The notes below the pieces were generated by a model. The model was not told where the DNA came from. It made no database searches and saw only the letters and a program-made list of their open reading frames with translations. Of a DNA stretch of 64,000 bases, positions 44,746 to 58,372 are shown in pieces. Positions within the stretch are counted from its first letter, which is position 1, and every line of letters starts with the position of its first letter. A program made the translations under genes and the position numbers. This stretch comes from Syngnathus acus (Eukaryota; Chordata; Actinopteri; Syngnathiformes; Syngnathidae). Where the stretch lies: contig NC_051095.1 in NCBI RefSeq assembly GCF_901709675.1, positions 8,769,956 to 8,833,955 of the forward strand, in the 5' to 3' direction.

Positions 44746-46198
44746 ATTAGAATAGAAGACTTTGTGTCCAATGACAACAAGTTGAAATGTATCTACTTTC
44801 TTCGCTTTGGTCCAAAGTCATGACCTAAAAGACTTCTGCTAGAAGATAAATGGACAGCGGGCCGCATGTGGCCCCCGGGCCATAGCTCGTAGATGAGTAG
44901 CCACTTTCTTTGTGTCATCTTGTTTTGATTATATTAAAATGTGAATAGAATATTGAAGAGGAGAGTTGACCTACCAATTCTAATTAAACCTGGAAATGTA
45001 AGGGTCTATTCTTGCTTCAAACACGTGTTGTTAATTTGGATGCTCCACTCCTTGTTAGAGAACAGCCAGTCAGCCTGAAATTTCACGCAATAGCCAAATA
45101 TTCTCAACTTTTTGTGTTTGTTTTCTTGCCATGTAATCAATCAATACGGAACTTGTTATGGACTCTACACGTTAGAAATTTTACTCCCTGCTTGCTGACC
45201 TTCGACACATCTGTTTTGTTTGATGCCTCCGTACATTTGTTTGCACAGTTGCCCAAGGAACAAAGTGTTTCCAGACAAAAGCTCTTCTCCGCAAAAAGCT
45301 TTGGAGGTACGCTGCGACGGTTTTTGAGGCCAGGCCAGCAAATCTCAAATGCGAGCACTCTGGCAAGGTGCAAGCGAGGATGAAACACAGGTTGGAGCGG
45401 CTTAAAAGGTAGCCTAATATGTAATAAAATGAAATAAAATATGATGTGACCTCCATAAGGAGCGTGTCATTCAATCTGCACTGAGATCAGTTCTCGATGG
45501 TTGGTCCACAGACACCACACACACTCCACTGTTATGACTAATAACGCCAAAAAGATCCATTTCTACTTAGGCCCAGCGAGTTTGAATTTACTGTCAGCTG
45601 ATGTATGAAGTTATTATGACAAGTTTTGGAAGAGCTGGCATGTACCAGCCTAAATTAAAATACGGAGAGCACATTTTTTTGATTGTTCTCTTGTTGGCAA
45701 AATGAATCGACGCATAAACAATGATGTGATTTACTTTTCCAGACGCTTCTCGCTGAGCAGAAAAATGAGCTGCCGGCGAAAAGGTTTCCCACAGAACGCA
45801 CTACACATTTTCGATGCCAAACACTTGGTGTGTAGTTACGACAAGTCTACTTTGATGACGTAGTTTAAAATTTGTTAACAATGTGATTCGGTTCCCAAGA
45901 TTTCAGAAAATAGGCAAAAATGTTCATGATTGTACCCCAAAATAAAATCAGATGATTGTCACCGTCCTATTTCTGACCGTTTTAGGTCTCGATTATCATA
46001 ATTATCTATTAATTTGATTGTCACTTAGTTGATGATTATTCATTGCATATCTTGTGGGTCGAATAGATGCATTTTAATGTTAAATTGTTGCCACAAATTT
46101 CTAATTAATTATTTCATTTCTAACTAATTTCCGTTTATTGGACTATCACTTATTAATATGAAAAAAACAAAAGTTGAAAAACAAAACGTTTTTGACAA

Positions 46199-46276
46199 CA
46201 CAAGGCTATAGTTTGACTATGGCCTTCTAAGACTACATGAACACAAGGCTTATAGTTTGACTATGGCCTTCTAAGA
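46199..46276. repeat. short tandem pair
   Basis: ACACAAGGCTATAGTTTGAC and ACACAAGGCTTATAGTTTGA, each followed by TATGGCCTTCTAAGA, about 46 bases apart. Confidence 0.85.
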
Positions 46277-46644
46277 TTTTTTTGATTTTTTTTACATTCA
46301 CGACGGTTTCACTGTCAGACTACACGATGAATATTCTTCTGTGTCTCAGACCACGTACATCACGTCACACTACACATCAGTGACCATTCGCACCCGTCCA
46401 GTCGTTGCGTGCTTCCGATTCAGACCATCGGCAAAGGCCTGTCGGGTAAGCGTTACGTGCATATGCGTTTTTCTCTGCTCAGAAAAGGCTAAACTAAAGA
46501 CAGACCCGTTTCTTATGCCATTTTGTTTGTCTGTTTGTGTGCGCCATGTCCAATCTCTCATCATAAGCAGGAGGCCACTGTATTCCTAATGGTCAAATAA
46601 TAATAATTCATTAAATTTAAAAATTTAATTCCAAAGGCCAAGAA

Positions 46645-46712
46645 CCACTTGAAGGACTCCAGCACACCCGCGACCCCCGTGGGGACAAGCAGTGCAGATG
46701 ATGGCTGGTTGG
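46645..46712 (+). mobile_element. SINE tail fragment
   Basis: GGACTCCAGCACACCCGCGACCCC...GTGCAGATGATGG matches the last part of the local SINE family (CTCCAGCACATCTGCGACCC at about 62232). Confidence 0.55.
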
Positions 46713-47719
46713 ATTACCTTCTTCTTTTGTGAATAGCAACCATAAATGTTTAAAATCAAATGTAACTTGGATAACTATGCTTATGGGAACATTGTCTTGG
46801 TAGTATTTCTGCCTCTTAAAATCAAAATTGGTAAAATTGAACACACTACCAGCTTGATCATAAAATTGATTAAATTCACAAGTCACCACTGTAATGGAAA
46901 TGCATTGGAGTAGTTGATTTTTTTTTTTCTCTTCCTGTACAGGAAATTATTCACCAGCAGTCATTCTTCTTTGCACATGTTTAGTTAAAGCGACCCCGCG
47001 GTTGTGAATCAGAGTTTTGGAATGCCTCCTGTTCTATCGGAAGTTACTAGAAAAATAAATGTTGGTGCACTGTTTCCTCTTCACGTTTTGCAAAGGAAAG
47101 TAGCGAATGAAAGTTTCCCAAATATGACACTTTCAGCTCTTTTTAGGGTCATTTAACGTGTTAATTAGATTAATTAATTATGTCGCAAAGTAACGCCCTA
47201 TATGCACAAATTGACGCAATTAATCGCGAGCGCCAAGTCAATTAAGAAATGTTTACAATTTTGACCCAGAGATCTACCCGTAGGTTTTGATGGCTCATCA
47301 CTTCCGTGTTGCATTGCGTTACTAAGCTCCTCCCCGAGTCTCTCGTGTTTAAATTTGTACCACTCACCTCAGGTGAGCACGCTCTGCTCGGTCACAAATA
47401 CGTACGTATTCATAATTAAGTTATACTTTTGTTTTGCATTGTAGTAGGAGGAAGGCATCATTCACCAGAGATGCAACTAATGCAGGGGGGGAAAAACGAA
47501 TGCAGGAGATCCCTGGATTTTGCATTGCTGTATTGAGTCAGCTCTATCTTTTATTTCAGTCATTTTGTATTGCATTTTTGAATAATGCACCTGGCTTAAT
47601 GAGTTTGCTGATGTTTTTTTTTTTTTTTGAATATCATTTACCAAGCACCCTAATAATCTTCACTTCTTGGTGTGTTTAACCGATTAGTCATGCACTACAG
47701 TTTTTGTAATGTCCTAGAA

Positions 47720-48036
47720 CACAGGTGTCAAACTCAAGGCCCGGGGGCCAGATACGGCCCGCCACATCATTTTATGTGATTGTGCATCAAATTCGTGTGT
47801 CATTACTAGAATTGCAAATTGTCTTCACTTTTAATATCTTTTTTTTAATATTTGACCAGTTTTTACTCGTCTGATTTGAAAATGAGTGATTTGTCAGTTT
47901 GTTTTGTAGCTTTTACTGTATATAATATGAGGTGCTCATACATTTATTTGGGTTGACAGTCATAATGGAATGGCCCTCCGAAAGAAGCTATGACTACAAT
48001 GCGGCCCGCGAAAAAAACGAGTTTGACACCCCTGTG
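47720..48036 (-). mobile_element. hAT-type MITE, second copy (inverted)
   Basis: The ends CACAGGTGTCAAACTCA and its counterpart GAGTTTGACACCCCTGTG match the element at 12270-12593 in reverse. Flanks TCCTAGAA and ACCTAGAA form an 8-bp target duplication with one mismatch. Confidence 0.85.
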
Positions 48037-50433
48037 ACCTAGAATTCAAAATCTTTGTTTGGGGACCTTTAGATATGAGATTAAAATGTAAGTAATTAGA
48101 TTGCTTAAATACAAATCCTGTCATTATTTGGATGTTTTTTAATCACCTGACAGTAGTAATTCCTTGTTTTCAGGGTCCATCTCGTCGTGCCTGAGCATTG
48201 GCCCAGGTGAAGCAAGTCAAACCCAGAGCAGCACGACCAAGATCAACAAAAGCAGTTAAATACGCCAAGGAGGAGGAAGCAAAATAAGCTCGGACGTCGT
48301 TTGCAGTGGCGTGGATCGGCCTTGGGAGTAATCCCGGGAAATTGATTAGTCAAGGAAAACAGCGGCAAAGTAGGTAAAAGCTTTTGGAAGGCAGTTTATC
48401 TAAGATGTGGCTGGCTTGCTCATAATATGTTAATTAGATCAATATGTTTTTTTTTTTTAACTATTTGCTATGAAATGAGAGACCCGTGGAGGCCCCGCCA
48501 CGGACGTGATAGCGAAAAAAAGATTTGTGTATTTTCATCACACAAACAACGGCAGGTTTTTACTCTTTTAAGCCCAAGGACTTCTGCTTGCTGAAGAATT
48601 TGTCACGTTTATGTTTTGACTAGCTACTGAAAAGACTTCACAAAAAAGGCTGCTATTGGAAAATATCCATTAGTTTGGTTGATGATTTGCAAAGCTCACA
48701 TATAGTAATGAAATTCTCATAGTGTATATTTTTGTTTTATTTCTTCTTCTCCGTGCAGTTAGCTTCACTGGAGCTTCAAGATATATTGCTACGGTTGTAA
48801 GACTCTAAGCTAATGTTCTGGAATTACAAATTTGAATTGACTGGTTCTTTTAAACCTTTAATAAGGCATATGTTTGAGAGAGACATACTGATTCTACGTC
48901 TGAGTCTACGTCGATTGTAGTATATTCACAAGCCTTAAGAGGAAGATGTAGCTTATCGCCAACTACTGGCTTGGCATGCTCATTACAGCACTATTAAATC
49001 ACTTGCTCACATACGTCATGTAATTTACAGATTAATATAGATCTACTGTACCTTCCAAGCACGCCTAGCAGGCATGTTAGCTCTGCCTGAATTTAATTCA
49101 TGCTGCCATGATTTATGCTTTCTTGTCCGAATGTGGTCATTATCTTACAAACACACGTTTAACTCATTATTTTCTTTTTATGGGCACTTTTGCTTTGCTG
49201 TGCCAAAAAAATGCCAGCTAGTCTCTCTTTGCACATGTCAAAAAATAGCCAGCGGTACATATCAATTGTCAGTGTGTATTTTTGAAAGTGCCGTATAATA
49301 TCATCTACAGGGCAAATTACGGCGAGAGGGTTCTGACTCCAAAACCGCCTTTTGAATGTTGCTTCTACAAATAGATTAGAGTACGAGCGGTTTATGGAAG
49401 CGCGCCACTTCGGATAATTTATCAAACGTTTCTCTGCGTTGGAGATAATTTAAGGCGTACTGCAAGGATCATAACTTTATTCCTGACTATTTATTCGCCC
49501 CAGCCATGTCTAACAGCCATTCATTCATTTTGTTGTGTTTCTCTTGGCCACACTGATTCAGTATTGTGTGTGGATGTTCTATTTGTTCGTCCAATCAGAT
49601 TTCAGCCATTGTGTTGCCATGACAGCCGAACCTACCCAAGGCCCATCAGAATCAGCAGTGCAGGGCTATTTGTTTAATCAATCAGATTTCTCATTCCCCC
49701 TCACAGAGCCAGAGCGCTAGCCCTCAATGACCTCAACGTTTTTCTGTCTTCTGATTGGATGGTCGGATGGAAACCTTTACAGTTCAGTGGCACGGGTGGC
49801 TGCAAAGTATATTCCCAGGGTCAATTTGACCCGCAACATCACACAAGGGCTTTAATAGAAAAGGACCGGATTGTCTGTTTTGTCCCTGTAAAATTGTTAA
49901 AGCAAGAGCGCCACAGTTGAGAAGCAGCCGATAAAGGCGAACAAGGAAGCTCCAAATTTTGCCAACGTGCAACACTTGGATTGGATTACGGTGATTAGGC
50001 GTAATGTCTGTTTGGCTCTGCTCATCGGATATGATCTAAGAATGGGAAGCGGAGGGATGGTTCTTTATAAAAGGACTCCGTAACCTCTCCTCAATTGAAC
50101 AAAAATTTGAGAATTTAAGCCATGGGGTTGTTGACGCAAGAGTGAATATTTCCAATAAGCGGTGGAGAAGATGAGATGCAGCTGCTTCTTGTCGGGAAAG
50201 ATATGCCGAAGAATGACTGGCGACTGGGCTTGTGTGAGGTCTTGATCGCCAAGCTTCCTCACTTCAATCCGCAGCCACTTCCAGTCCAAGATGCAATATT
50301 ATGCTGCTATGAATGCAGGTGGCAAATGAACTCACACTCTGTACTTATGTTGCTGATACTTGTAAGACAAAAGTTTTAGGGTTCCTTTTTCTCATGTATT
50401 TTGTATGTTATGAAACTAAAATGTTCTCTGTAA

Positions 50434-50690
50434 AGTCAAGTCAAGTTTTTTTATATAGTCCTAAATAACAGACAAGTCTCAAAGGGTTTCACATGTACAA
50501 AAATTGACAATTATTCTCAACATCCCTTGATCTTAAACTCCCAGGAGAGCGAGGAAAACTAAAAAAAAACCCTACTGTGGGAAAATAAGAAACCTTGAGA
50601 AGAGACCACAAATGGGAGGATCCCCCTTCCAGAATGACCTGGCTGCAATGGATGCAGAGAGGGCACATAGAACAAGTTCAATGTACGGAT
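50434..50690 (+). mobile_element. dispersed fish repeat (TCAAAGGGTTTCACA family)
   Basis: GTCAAGTCAAGTTTTTTTAT, then CTCAAAGGGTTTCACATGTAC, TCTTAAACTCCCAGGAGAG, GAAACCTTGAGAAGAGACC and GGGAGGATCCCCCTTCCAGA follow in order. I know this series from many fish genomes as a retroposon-type repeat, but cannot give its exact family. Confidence 0.65.
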
Positions 50691-53600
50691 TGCTAAAATC
50701 TGCGAGTACTTGTACCGGCAACTGACGTCACAGGCAAAAAGGTTTTTCATTGCCTATAGTTGCTAGAAGACAATGGCAAAGCACTATATTCGTCCGAATA
50801 GAGCTCCTTAATGCATTTCAACTTAGTAGTTCTCAAGGTGCCACAAGATGGTGGCAAAGTATTGCTATTTGTTCAAATTAATGGCAACAACTCTCTTTGT
50901 CACCAAGATATCTAAGATGGTACCAAAGAGCAAGTTTTGTCCAAATCAAATTCCTTAGTTCACTATAACTATTAAAGTCAAGTTATTTATACTATATTTA
51001 ACAAAATGGTGGCAAAGAGCAACCCTTGTCCACATGACGTTGCTTCTTTTGTCTAGATGAAACTCCTCATCTCCCTTCAACATTATTCTTTGCTGCCAAA
51101 TGACACACAATGCGGAAAAGCACTACTTATGTCTAATTGAAATCCTTCAAGTCACTTCATCTTATTTCCTGGGCACTAACATGCCGAAAGGTCGCCGCGT
51201 AAGAGCACTACATTTGTCTAAATCAAGCTCACTATGTTAAATAGCTCATTATTACAAATATGCCACAAGAAAGTAATACTGAGCACAAAAACTGAATAAC
51301 GCAGGATAAATTAAAAAAAAATAAAAATAGTTGAGTTTGAAAATGCCCAACTGTTTCAGGTTCTTTGTACCTGCAGTAACAAAGTATACCACATGGCTAA
51401 TCCAACGACCACAGGCACATTTCATCTAACGTCAGTCGTGCATGGCGAGTATCAGTGTCTTCCAATCGTGTTGTGTGGGCTCAGGAAGGCCCTGAAAGGG
51501 GGGCAGCGCCCATTCAGGATGAGACTGAGGGGCTGCGGTCACGACTCAATGTGTCCCATATGAGATAAAGCTCAAGGGATGAGTTCAGCAGTGGTTCTTT
51601 TCTGTTCATGGCATCCAAGATGTTCGGCAACACTCAGAAATGAGAACAAAAAATAACGTCATTTGATGTCACTGCAGTGCTTGGACTGCTTTCATCTACA
51701 TTTTAAATATTTCTTTTGGCTCAGTGAGGTGAATTTAAAATCGAATTTGTTTATACATATACGTATATCTTATTGCAAATACAGTTGAAGTTACATAGGA
51801 CAGCACTTATGATTCTGGAGGTGCTGGGCAGATCAGATTTAAATTTAGTTCCACCCCGGCATACGAAGCTTTTCAGGTCACACAACTAATTTTAACAGTC
51901 TTGACACCAATTACACCCAACAACTGCTATAGTGAATCGTGACTATAGTGACCAGCGATACTCAGTGCTACCAGTAGCAACTCATCTTGTCACATGTCAT
52001 GGTAACAAAAGCTCGTTATTGGCAATTACTGCAAAATAATGCTAAGCCCTACAGTGTTTTAACAGTATTTTAAATTACAATTCATTTGTTGCGCCTAATG
52101 AGAGTAGTGTCAAATTTGAGATCCGCATTGGTATTACTTTCTCACATTGACGAGGGCACAAGGAGGTTCAAGAGCTTCACGTGGATAAACATGAGGTCTG
52201 GAAGAGAAAGTGGCTTCGCCATCCAAGAGCTCCGTGTTCTGCCACGTTGGCGACTTTTGAATTCAAAAAGGAAACGTTGCCATTACATAGCATATGGGAA
52301 GTGAAAATTGAATTAAGACCCTGCCAGCCCTCAGACATAAAGTACTACATTAACTCGTCACTGTTTTTTACTGTGTCTAGTTAGAAATTTCATTTTGAGA
52401 TTTGGAACAAATTTACTTGAGCAATCATCTTATTGTTTTACACCTAAAAAAAACACAAATCCAATCCAACAAGGATTAAATATCTCAAATCAAAGCAGAA
52501 TATGCTTGTTCTTTATCGGCCAAGCTATGTCTTCTTACTTAGAGAAGAGGATGTAATTTGTGTCAAGCATTTCTTCCCTTGATTTAAAATTTAGTAGGGT
52601 ATGATAATTTTTAATTGAGATTCTTATTGAAATTTATTTAAATTAGCCTTAAAATAAATACCATAATTCAACGACAATTAAATAAAATATATACTTTAAT
52701 AGAGTAGTGTTTTTTTTATTTGAATAAAATACATTTTATCACATACAATAGAAAATTATACACAAAAATATACTGTACAAAATAACATTTCTAAGTGACC
52801 CTGAGCTTTTGAACAGTATAAATTTGAATTATCCAATTTCCAGGAGAATAAACCCTGCTAAATGAATTAATTTCCATAACTATTGATAATCAAAATGCTT
52901 GATGGGTTGGATTGAAGAATGGAGCCCACGGGTTGTATTTTGCCCACCCCTGCACTGTACAGTACTGTTTGTGATTAACCCCCCCCCATGTCCTCGTTAT
53001 GTCACCGAGTTCTCGGCTGCTATCAGCGCTCAGCGTTCCGGCGTGGATGAATCATGGAAAATTGCATCAATTATCTCTGGACCGGATCCTCTTCATGTTT
53101 ATAACCTTTAAACCCGTGTTGTTGTTCCTTGTACTCATTTCCACAAGAGGAAATATCAATATGGTTTGAATCAGGCCTGAGAATACATTATTCTTAATGG
53201 CCTGCAGAAACTTTTCATGCCAGCAGCAAATTGTGGTAAAGACTTCAGTGATGTGTGAGCGTTTCGGTGGTGTGTTTTTCTTGAGAATTTGGTTTTAATA
53301 ATTTTGTATTTTTCTTGAGAATTTGTTTTTATTTTGTGCAGAATTTATGTAATTCATTTATTTAATTTGGTTTTAGATATTTGAAGCAAGTTTGTTGATC
53401 ATTTTTGTTTGTTTAAATTCTAAATTTTAGTTGAGATTTTATTAGATTTAGTATTAGTTTTAGTTGTTTTTTCATGTTTAGTTTCAGTTATGTCATTAGT
53501 AACTATAATGACCAATGGTAAGAGGTCAAGGTGAATTATTTCCCTGACCACCTCACGTAGTTGCACTATTTCTGACTGTAGGAAGTTCCGTATTGCATTG

Positions 53601-54574
53601 TCAAAAAAAGACGTTAACAAATGGAGAACAGACCACCGCTGCGTTTTCAGATAGTGGGTGTTCTCCTGTTTGACCAATTTATTGCTCTCTACCACAATAT
53701 AGGAATTTTACTTTAGCTCCCAAACATTGGGCGTTCCAACCCTCACCGCTTCCTACCCGAGTTTTTTTTCTTAAGAGTTGCCAGAAGATGCAAATATACG
53801 TTGATGAATGCACTTTTTCCCTCATTTTAAAGCTTGCCGTTGCTGTGTCTGCTCCTCCCATCCTCCCCAGGCCAGTTTGTTCTTCCAAGGTCTCGTGAGG
53901 GCCTGCTAATGCAATCAGGTCGAAGCTCGCTCAGACATAAAATATAATAGAGGAGGAGAGCGTAAAGAGTTATTGGATCGGGATGAACGCTTTCCTCTCG
54001 TTTCCGTTTTGGTTCAATTTATTGGCCCATCTGACCTCCTGATAGTTTGCTTTGTTTGCCATCCAAGCTGACGTCGTCGCAAAGTGGCCACGTGTTCAAA
54101 CGCTGACGTCACCTCGGTCGCCTACCGGCAGACAAATGAGATTTAAAGTAGGCCTATTACGTCGTGACAGGTGGACCCAAACACAAGGAGCAGCTGTTGG
54201 TCTGGCGATTTGCATGGAATGGACATTTAATAGGAAAACAAACAAACAATGGAGTTGATAAATTTCCACGGGAATGGACGGCGGCTGGAACAGCAGACAA
54301 AAGGAAACTAGCTCCATAAGGATTGTTTTTTTTTTTTAAACAAACTCACAATATCCATGAGTAAGTTGTACCTTATAAAATGAGTAAAACCTGTAGGCTT
54401 AAAAAGCAGGAATAACTTTGAATTGGACATTGAATGTTAGGCTAAGACTGTTTTTGCTCTTCTTTCAAATTTACAACAGTAGTGTTTTGTCATCTAGTGA
54501 CCAAAGGTGAAATTACACCAAAAATAAACTTCAGTACGAATGAAATTTAGTTATGATTCTGTATGCCCCCCCCC

Positions 54575-55045
54575 CCAAAAAAAAAATCATGAAGTTATTT
54601 GGATTATGTGCCATTCCATGTGACTTTCTAATGACGTAAACAAGCAGTCAAACTGAAAAAGCTCACAATGCATACATACATTGATGAAACTGTGCCTTTC
54701 CCAGACATCTTTTAGAACGGAAAATGTCTTCCATTTCCCAAGAAATCGAAACTGGTCATTTCTGAACTTTGCCCCTAATATAGTCAAGACTAATAAAAAA
54801 AAAAAAAAAAAAAATCCATGAAATGATTTGGATCATGTGCCAATATATTCCATGTGACTTTCTAATGATGTAAACAAGCAGTCAAACTGTAAAAGCTCAC
54901 AATGTGGCCAAAGAAGGCCTTGATGACATTGATGAAACTGCCCTTCCTAGACATTTTTAAGAGCGGAAAATGTCTTCCATTTTCCAAGAAATGGAAACCG
55001 GTTGTTTCTGGACATTCCCCCTAATATAGTCAAGAATGATGGGCT
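54575..55045. repeat. diverged tandem pair, about 240 bp
   Basis: Units 54585-54790 and about 54815-55035 share CCATGTGACTTTCTAATGA, GTAAACAAGCAGTCAAACTG, GGAAAATGTCTTCCATTT and CCCCTAATATAGTCAAGA. Separated by a poly-A run. Confidence 0.85.
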
Positions 55046-55794
55046 TGGATGGCTCTGGCGTGGACAGTGAATGACATCAACATGGTCATTTTGAAAGTCT
55101 GCTTCTGATCTCGACCCAGGAACATTGTTTCGCCACATAAAATAAAATATGACACAGTGGGTGACTAGATCCTGATTATTTACCTACGCTGTAATACGTT
55201 TGAACTGAGTCGCAAGCAGGAAAACGTAACTTGCATTAGAAAGACAGTTGAACCTTGACTTACGAATTTTAGTTCGTTATCAGCCGTCATTTGGTTGGAT
55301 TTTTGCTTTTCTAATGCCTGCCAAAACGTACGCTAGTAGCAAGCTTCCCATACGTGCGTGAAGTGGAATTTATTAAACTGGACCAAATGTGAAACACACA
55401 AATGCAAAATGACAACATTCACATGGAGCTGCTGTAGGCTACAACTTACAGCCAGACGTTCTCATGCAGACACATGATGGTAAATAATCATCACTATCGA
55501 TCTATAGATGCTCTCTATAACAAAAGATTTTTAACATGGTCATGCAGTTACCCCACCTCTAAATCTATGGGAAAATTGACTTTGAGGAAAACCAATTGTG
55601 ATGGAAATTTCCCCCAAAAAAGTTGAAAAATTCCTGCGGCTCTGCTTTGTCTCACGGAGTCCAGTTTTTATTACTTTGCTTTGTGTCAATCCTCTTAGTG
55701 ACCGCTTCCATTTGTTTCAACCCTTCAAGTAGAGTCCCCGCTTTAGGGTGGATGTGTTGAACTTGGTATGAGGGTTTTATTGACGTTTGCATGA

Positions 55795-55795
<1 letters not shown>

Positions 55796-55872
<77 letters not shown>
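55796..55872. repeat. (CA)38 microsatellite
   Basis: An uninterrupted CA array of about 77 bases. Confidence 0.95.
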
Positions 55873-55874
<2 letters not shown>

Positions 55875-58084
55875 ATACATGCTCCTCCAAATTGGATGTA
55901 ATTACTTCATGCTAATATTGTTCTGTAGTTACCGTGAGTGATTCACCTTTTATACCCATGTCACTTGACTTTTATTGCCTAGGACCACACCTGTAACTTT
56001 TGGTTTTGAAATGGAATAAGCCAATAATTAGTCCCATTGGGTAAACTAATGACATTTGGAGACCGATGGATTTTTTACTTTACTTGGATGGACAAAAAGT
56101 TCCCATAAAGACTCTTAAAGGTGTTAATTGTAATTTTACTCATGGAGGCCGCACTTCATTACCAAGTTCCTTCAATTGAACCGAAATTTAAGTTCTCTGA
56201 GAAAAGCAATCCACGGAAGCAATCAAACAAACATTATTATATTTCATTATTATTGTATAGTTGGACGTGTGTCTTTAAGGGGCGTGGTCTCATAAGTTAC
56301 ATCATAAATGTGGCTAGTTATTGGTTGTTTGAATGCCTTGGAAGAACCGTGATGTTTGCAAGCTGAGCCCACTTTGATGTCCAAATCAGTCGACCGATTT
56401 GGCTGGTGAGCGTACACCATGTTGTACAATATAGACAACATCTGTCATTGTTTTCTAAGATTCCACAAGTCCCAGCAATTTGCATCGAAATTCAAAGCGT
56501 GTACATGTTGAAACTGAACAAAAGGCTTCTAATTGGCCTCATGAGATGCAACCGCATGCACATCCGCTAACAACCACGAAAAACATAGATTGACATAAAA
56601 AAAACTACACACAACAGAGACTTCAATAGAAGTGGTACTAACGGATTATGGGAAATTGTTTGACAAAACCTCACACGTCTCAAAAAGAAAGAGGAAAGGC
56701 GCGTCAGCTTCAATTGTTTCCAAAACAGACAAAGTATATTTTGGTAACAAATTCTTCAATGGAGATTTCCTCAGCAATGTTTGACACCTAACGTGATAAT
56801 TAGGAGGAACTCCGCGGGGGCTCAACCTCCCCACTCCCTTTTGACCTTCATCAGACTCACTTGGCTAATGACGCAACCCCGCCGCTTGACAACTGACGTT
56901 GGCTTTTCGGCTCGAACCATCTGTCCTCATCTCCCCGGGACACGGTTTGGCCTGGAAATTCATTGACTACCTCTCCAAAAAGTCCTTCAGACAAGTCAAA
57001 GTTGGTGTGGGAAACTTCATTCACATGTCATAGTAGGAATTGCTGTCATCTATTTCCTGCTCAGTCTATTACTATAAGCAGTTTTAATGTTTTTTTTTTT
57101 ATGGTGTTATTTACTAGTGCTTTTCCACAAACTTGTATCTAAGTCACGGTATGTCACTTAAATTTTCTTCCCTGGACCAACTGCACTACTTTCCTATTTA
57201 GTCAGGGCTTTGGTGCTATCATATTTGTTTTAGAAAGAACTAAAGTATTGCCAACATGTACAAATAGTAAATCCTAGACGTGAAGCATTTGACCACGATA
57301 GTAATATTTCTAAACTGTTGTTGTTATAACCCAATGCAATAAACAATAATAATGTATTGTAATAGATCTGCTCGATAATTTAAAAAACTATTCTGGTGGA
57401 AATTAAAAGCAAGACTTCTATAAATAATTTGTGTCTACTCATACCAACAATGAAGTACAGTGCGACTAAACATGGATTTAAAAATCGTGTATGGTTCTTG
57501 GCATCGAACCGGTCTCAAGATTGGAAGTCAAAACATGGTGGCGCCACTCATTCATTAAACACAGAACCAAAATGGCTCTTCCAGACATTGAGTGCAAGTC
57601 TTTAGGTCAGGGTGAGAGCGAGTTTTCTAGCGGGCCACAGCCGTAAGTGTCAAACGTCCAGAGAGCCAACCTGGTGGTTACTTGAACTTTATACGAGCCC
57701 ACAGTTGAGCGCGTCAGCCAACTTGCGGATGGGATCTGACACCTTCTTGCCTGGTCAGGGCAACAATGATGTGAAAAGTTTGTCCTCAGTAAGGTCAAAG
57801 TGAGGAAAAAAGAAAGAGTGTTTCCACTGACAGGATTATGACCGAGACTATAGTGCAACAGTGATCTTAACGTCACCTCTCCTGTCTCCGGAAATGTTCC
57901 ATTTATTTCATTAGCACAAATCTATTAACCAAGCCAGTATTAGTGCAGACCTTCAAGTTCATCCAGGTTATTAATTCAAAGATCTATAAGAAGAACTTTA
58001 ACCCTTAAATATCTGTAAAAAAAGGATTATTTGCTTTGTTAATGTAATCTATAGAGTAGTCTAGTGGGTAGTTTCTCCAGCAAC

Positions 58085-58372
58085 AGGCCTCGCATTTTGT
58101 GAACCGCATGAGGGTCACGGGTGTGCTGGAGCCTATCCCTCACCTGGTTGCCAGCCAATCACAGGGCACACAAAGATGAACAACCATTCACACTACTATC
58201 TAACGAGCCATTTGAAGTGCTCAATCCTTCTACCATGCATGTTTTTGGTAAACAGACCAACGCGGCCACAGGGAGAACATACAAACTCCACACAGGAAGG
58301 CCGGACCCAATCGAACCCAAAACCTCTGCATTGTGAGGCGAACGTGCTAACCAGTTGACTACCGTGCCACCC
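58085..58372 (-). mobile_element. tRNA-derived SINE, inverted full-length-like copy
   Basis: Reading on the minus strand: GGTGGCACGGTAGTCAACTG, GTTAGCACGTTCGCCTCACA, GGGTTCGATTGGGTCC and the GTTTGTATGTTCTCCCTGTG body, ending CTCCAGCACACCCGTGACCC. Same family as 19860-20166 but diverged. Confidence 0.85.

Larger units (their letters stand above)
35443..46348. other. gene-poor AT-rich stretch
   Basis: No exon with family similarity is seen. It contains GT/CA microsatellites (37850-37897, 41340-41421), a pentanucleotide array (38563-38669), a degenerate GCTAACA/GGCGAACACG array (39100-39960), a 63-bp tandem pair (41789-41914), a GGAT run (41992-42022), a solo TIR end (43108-43220), scattered CTTCTGACACC repeats (44520-44745) and a short tandem pair (46199-46276). 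Confidence 0.5.
46349..48261 (+). other. two weak candidate terminal exons of an unknown gene
   Basis: 46350-46446 lies between CTCAG and GTAAGC; 48179-48258 follows TTTTCAG and ends in TAA. The phases agree, and the join gives a serine-rich tail (IGKGLSGSISSCLSIGPG) before the stop. I recognise no family and find no upstream exons. This could be chance; treat it as a hypothesis. Confidence 0.15.
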
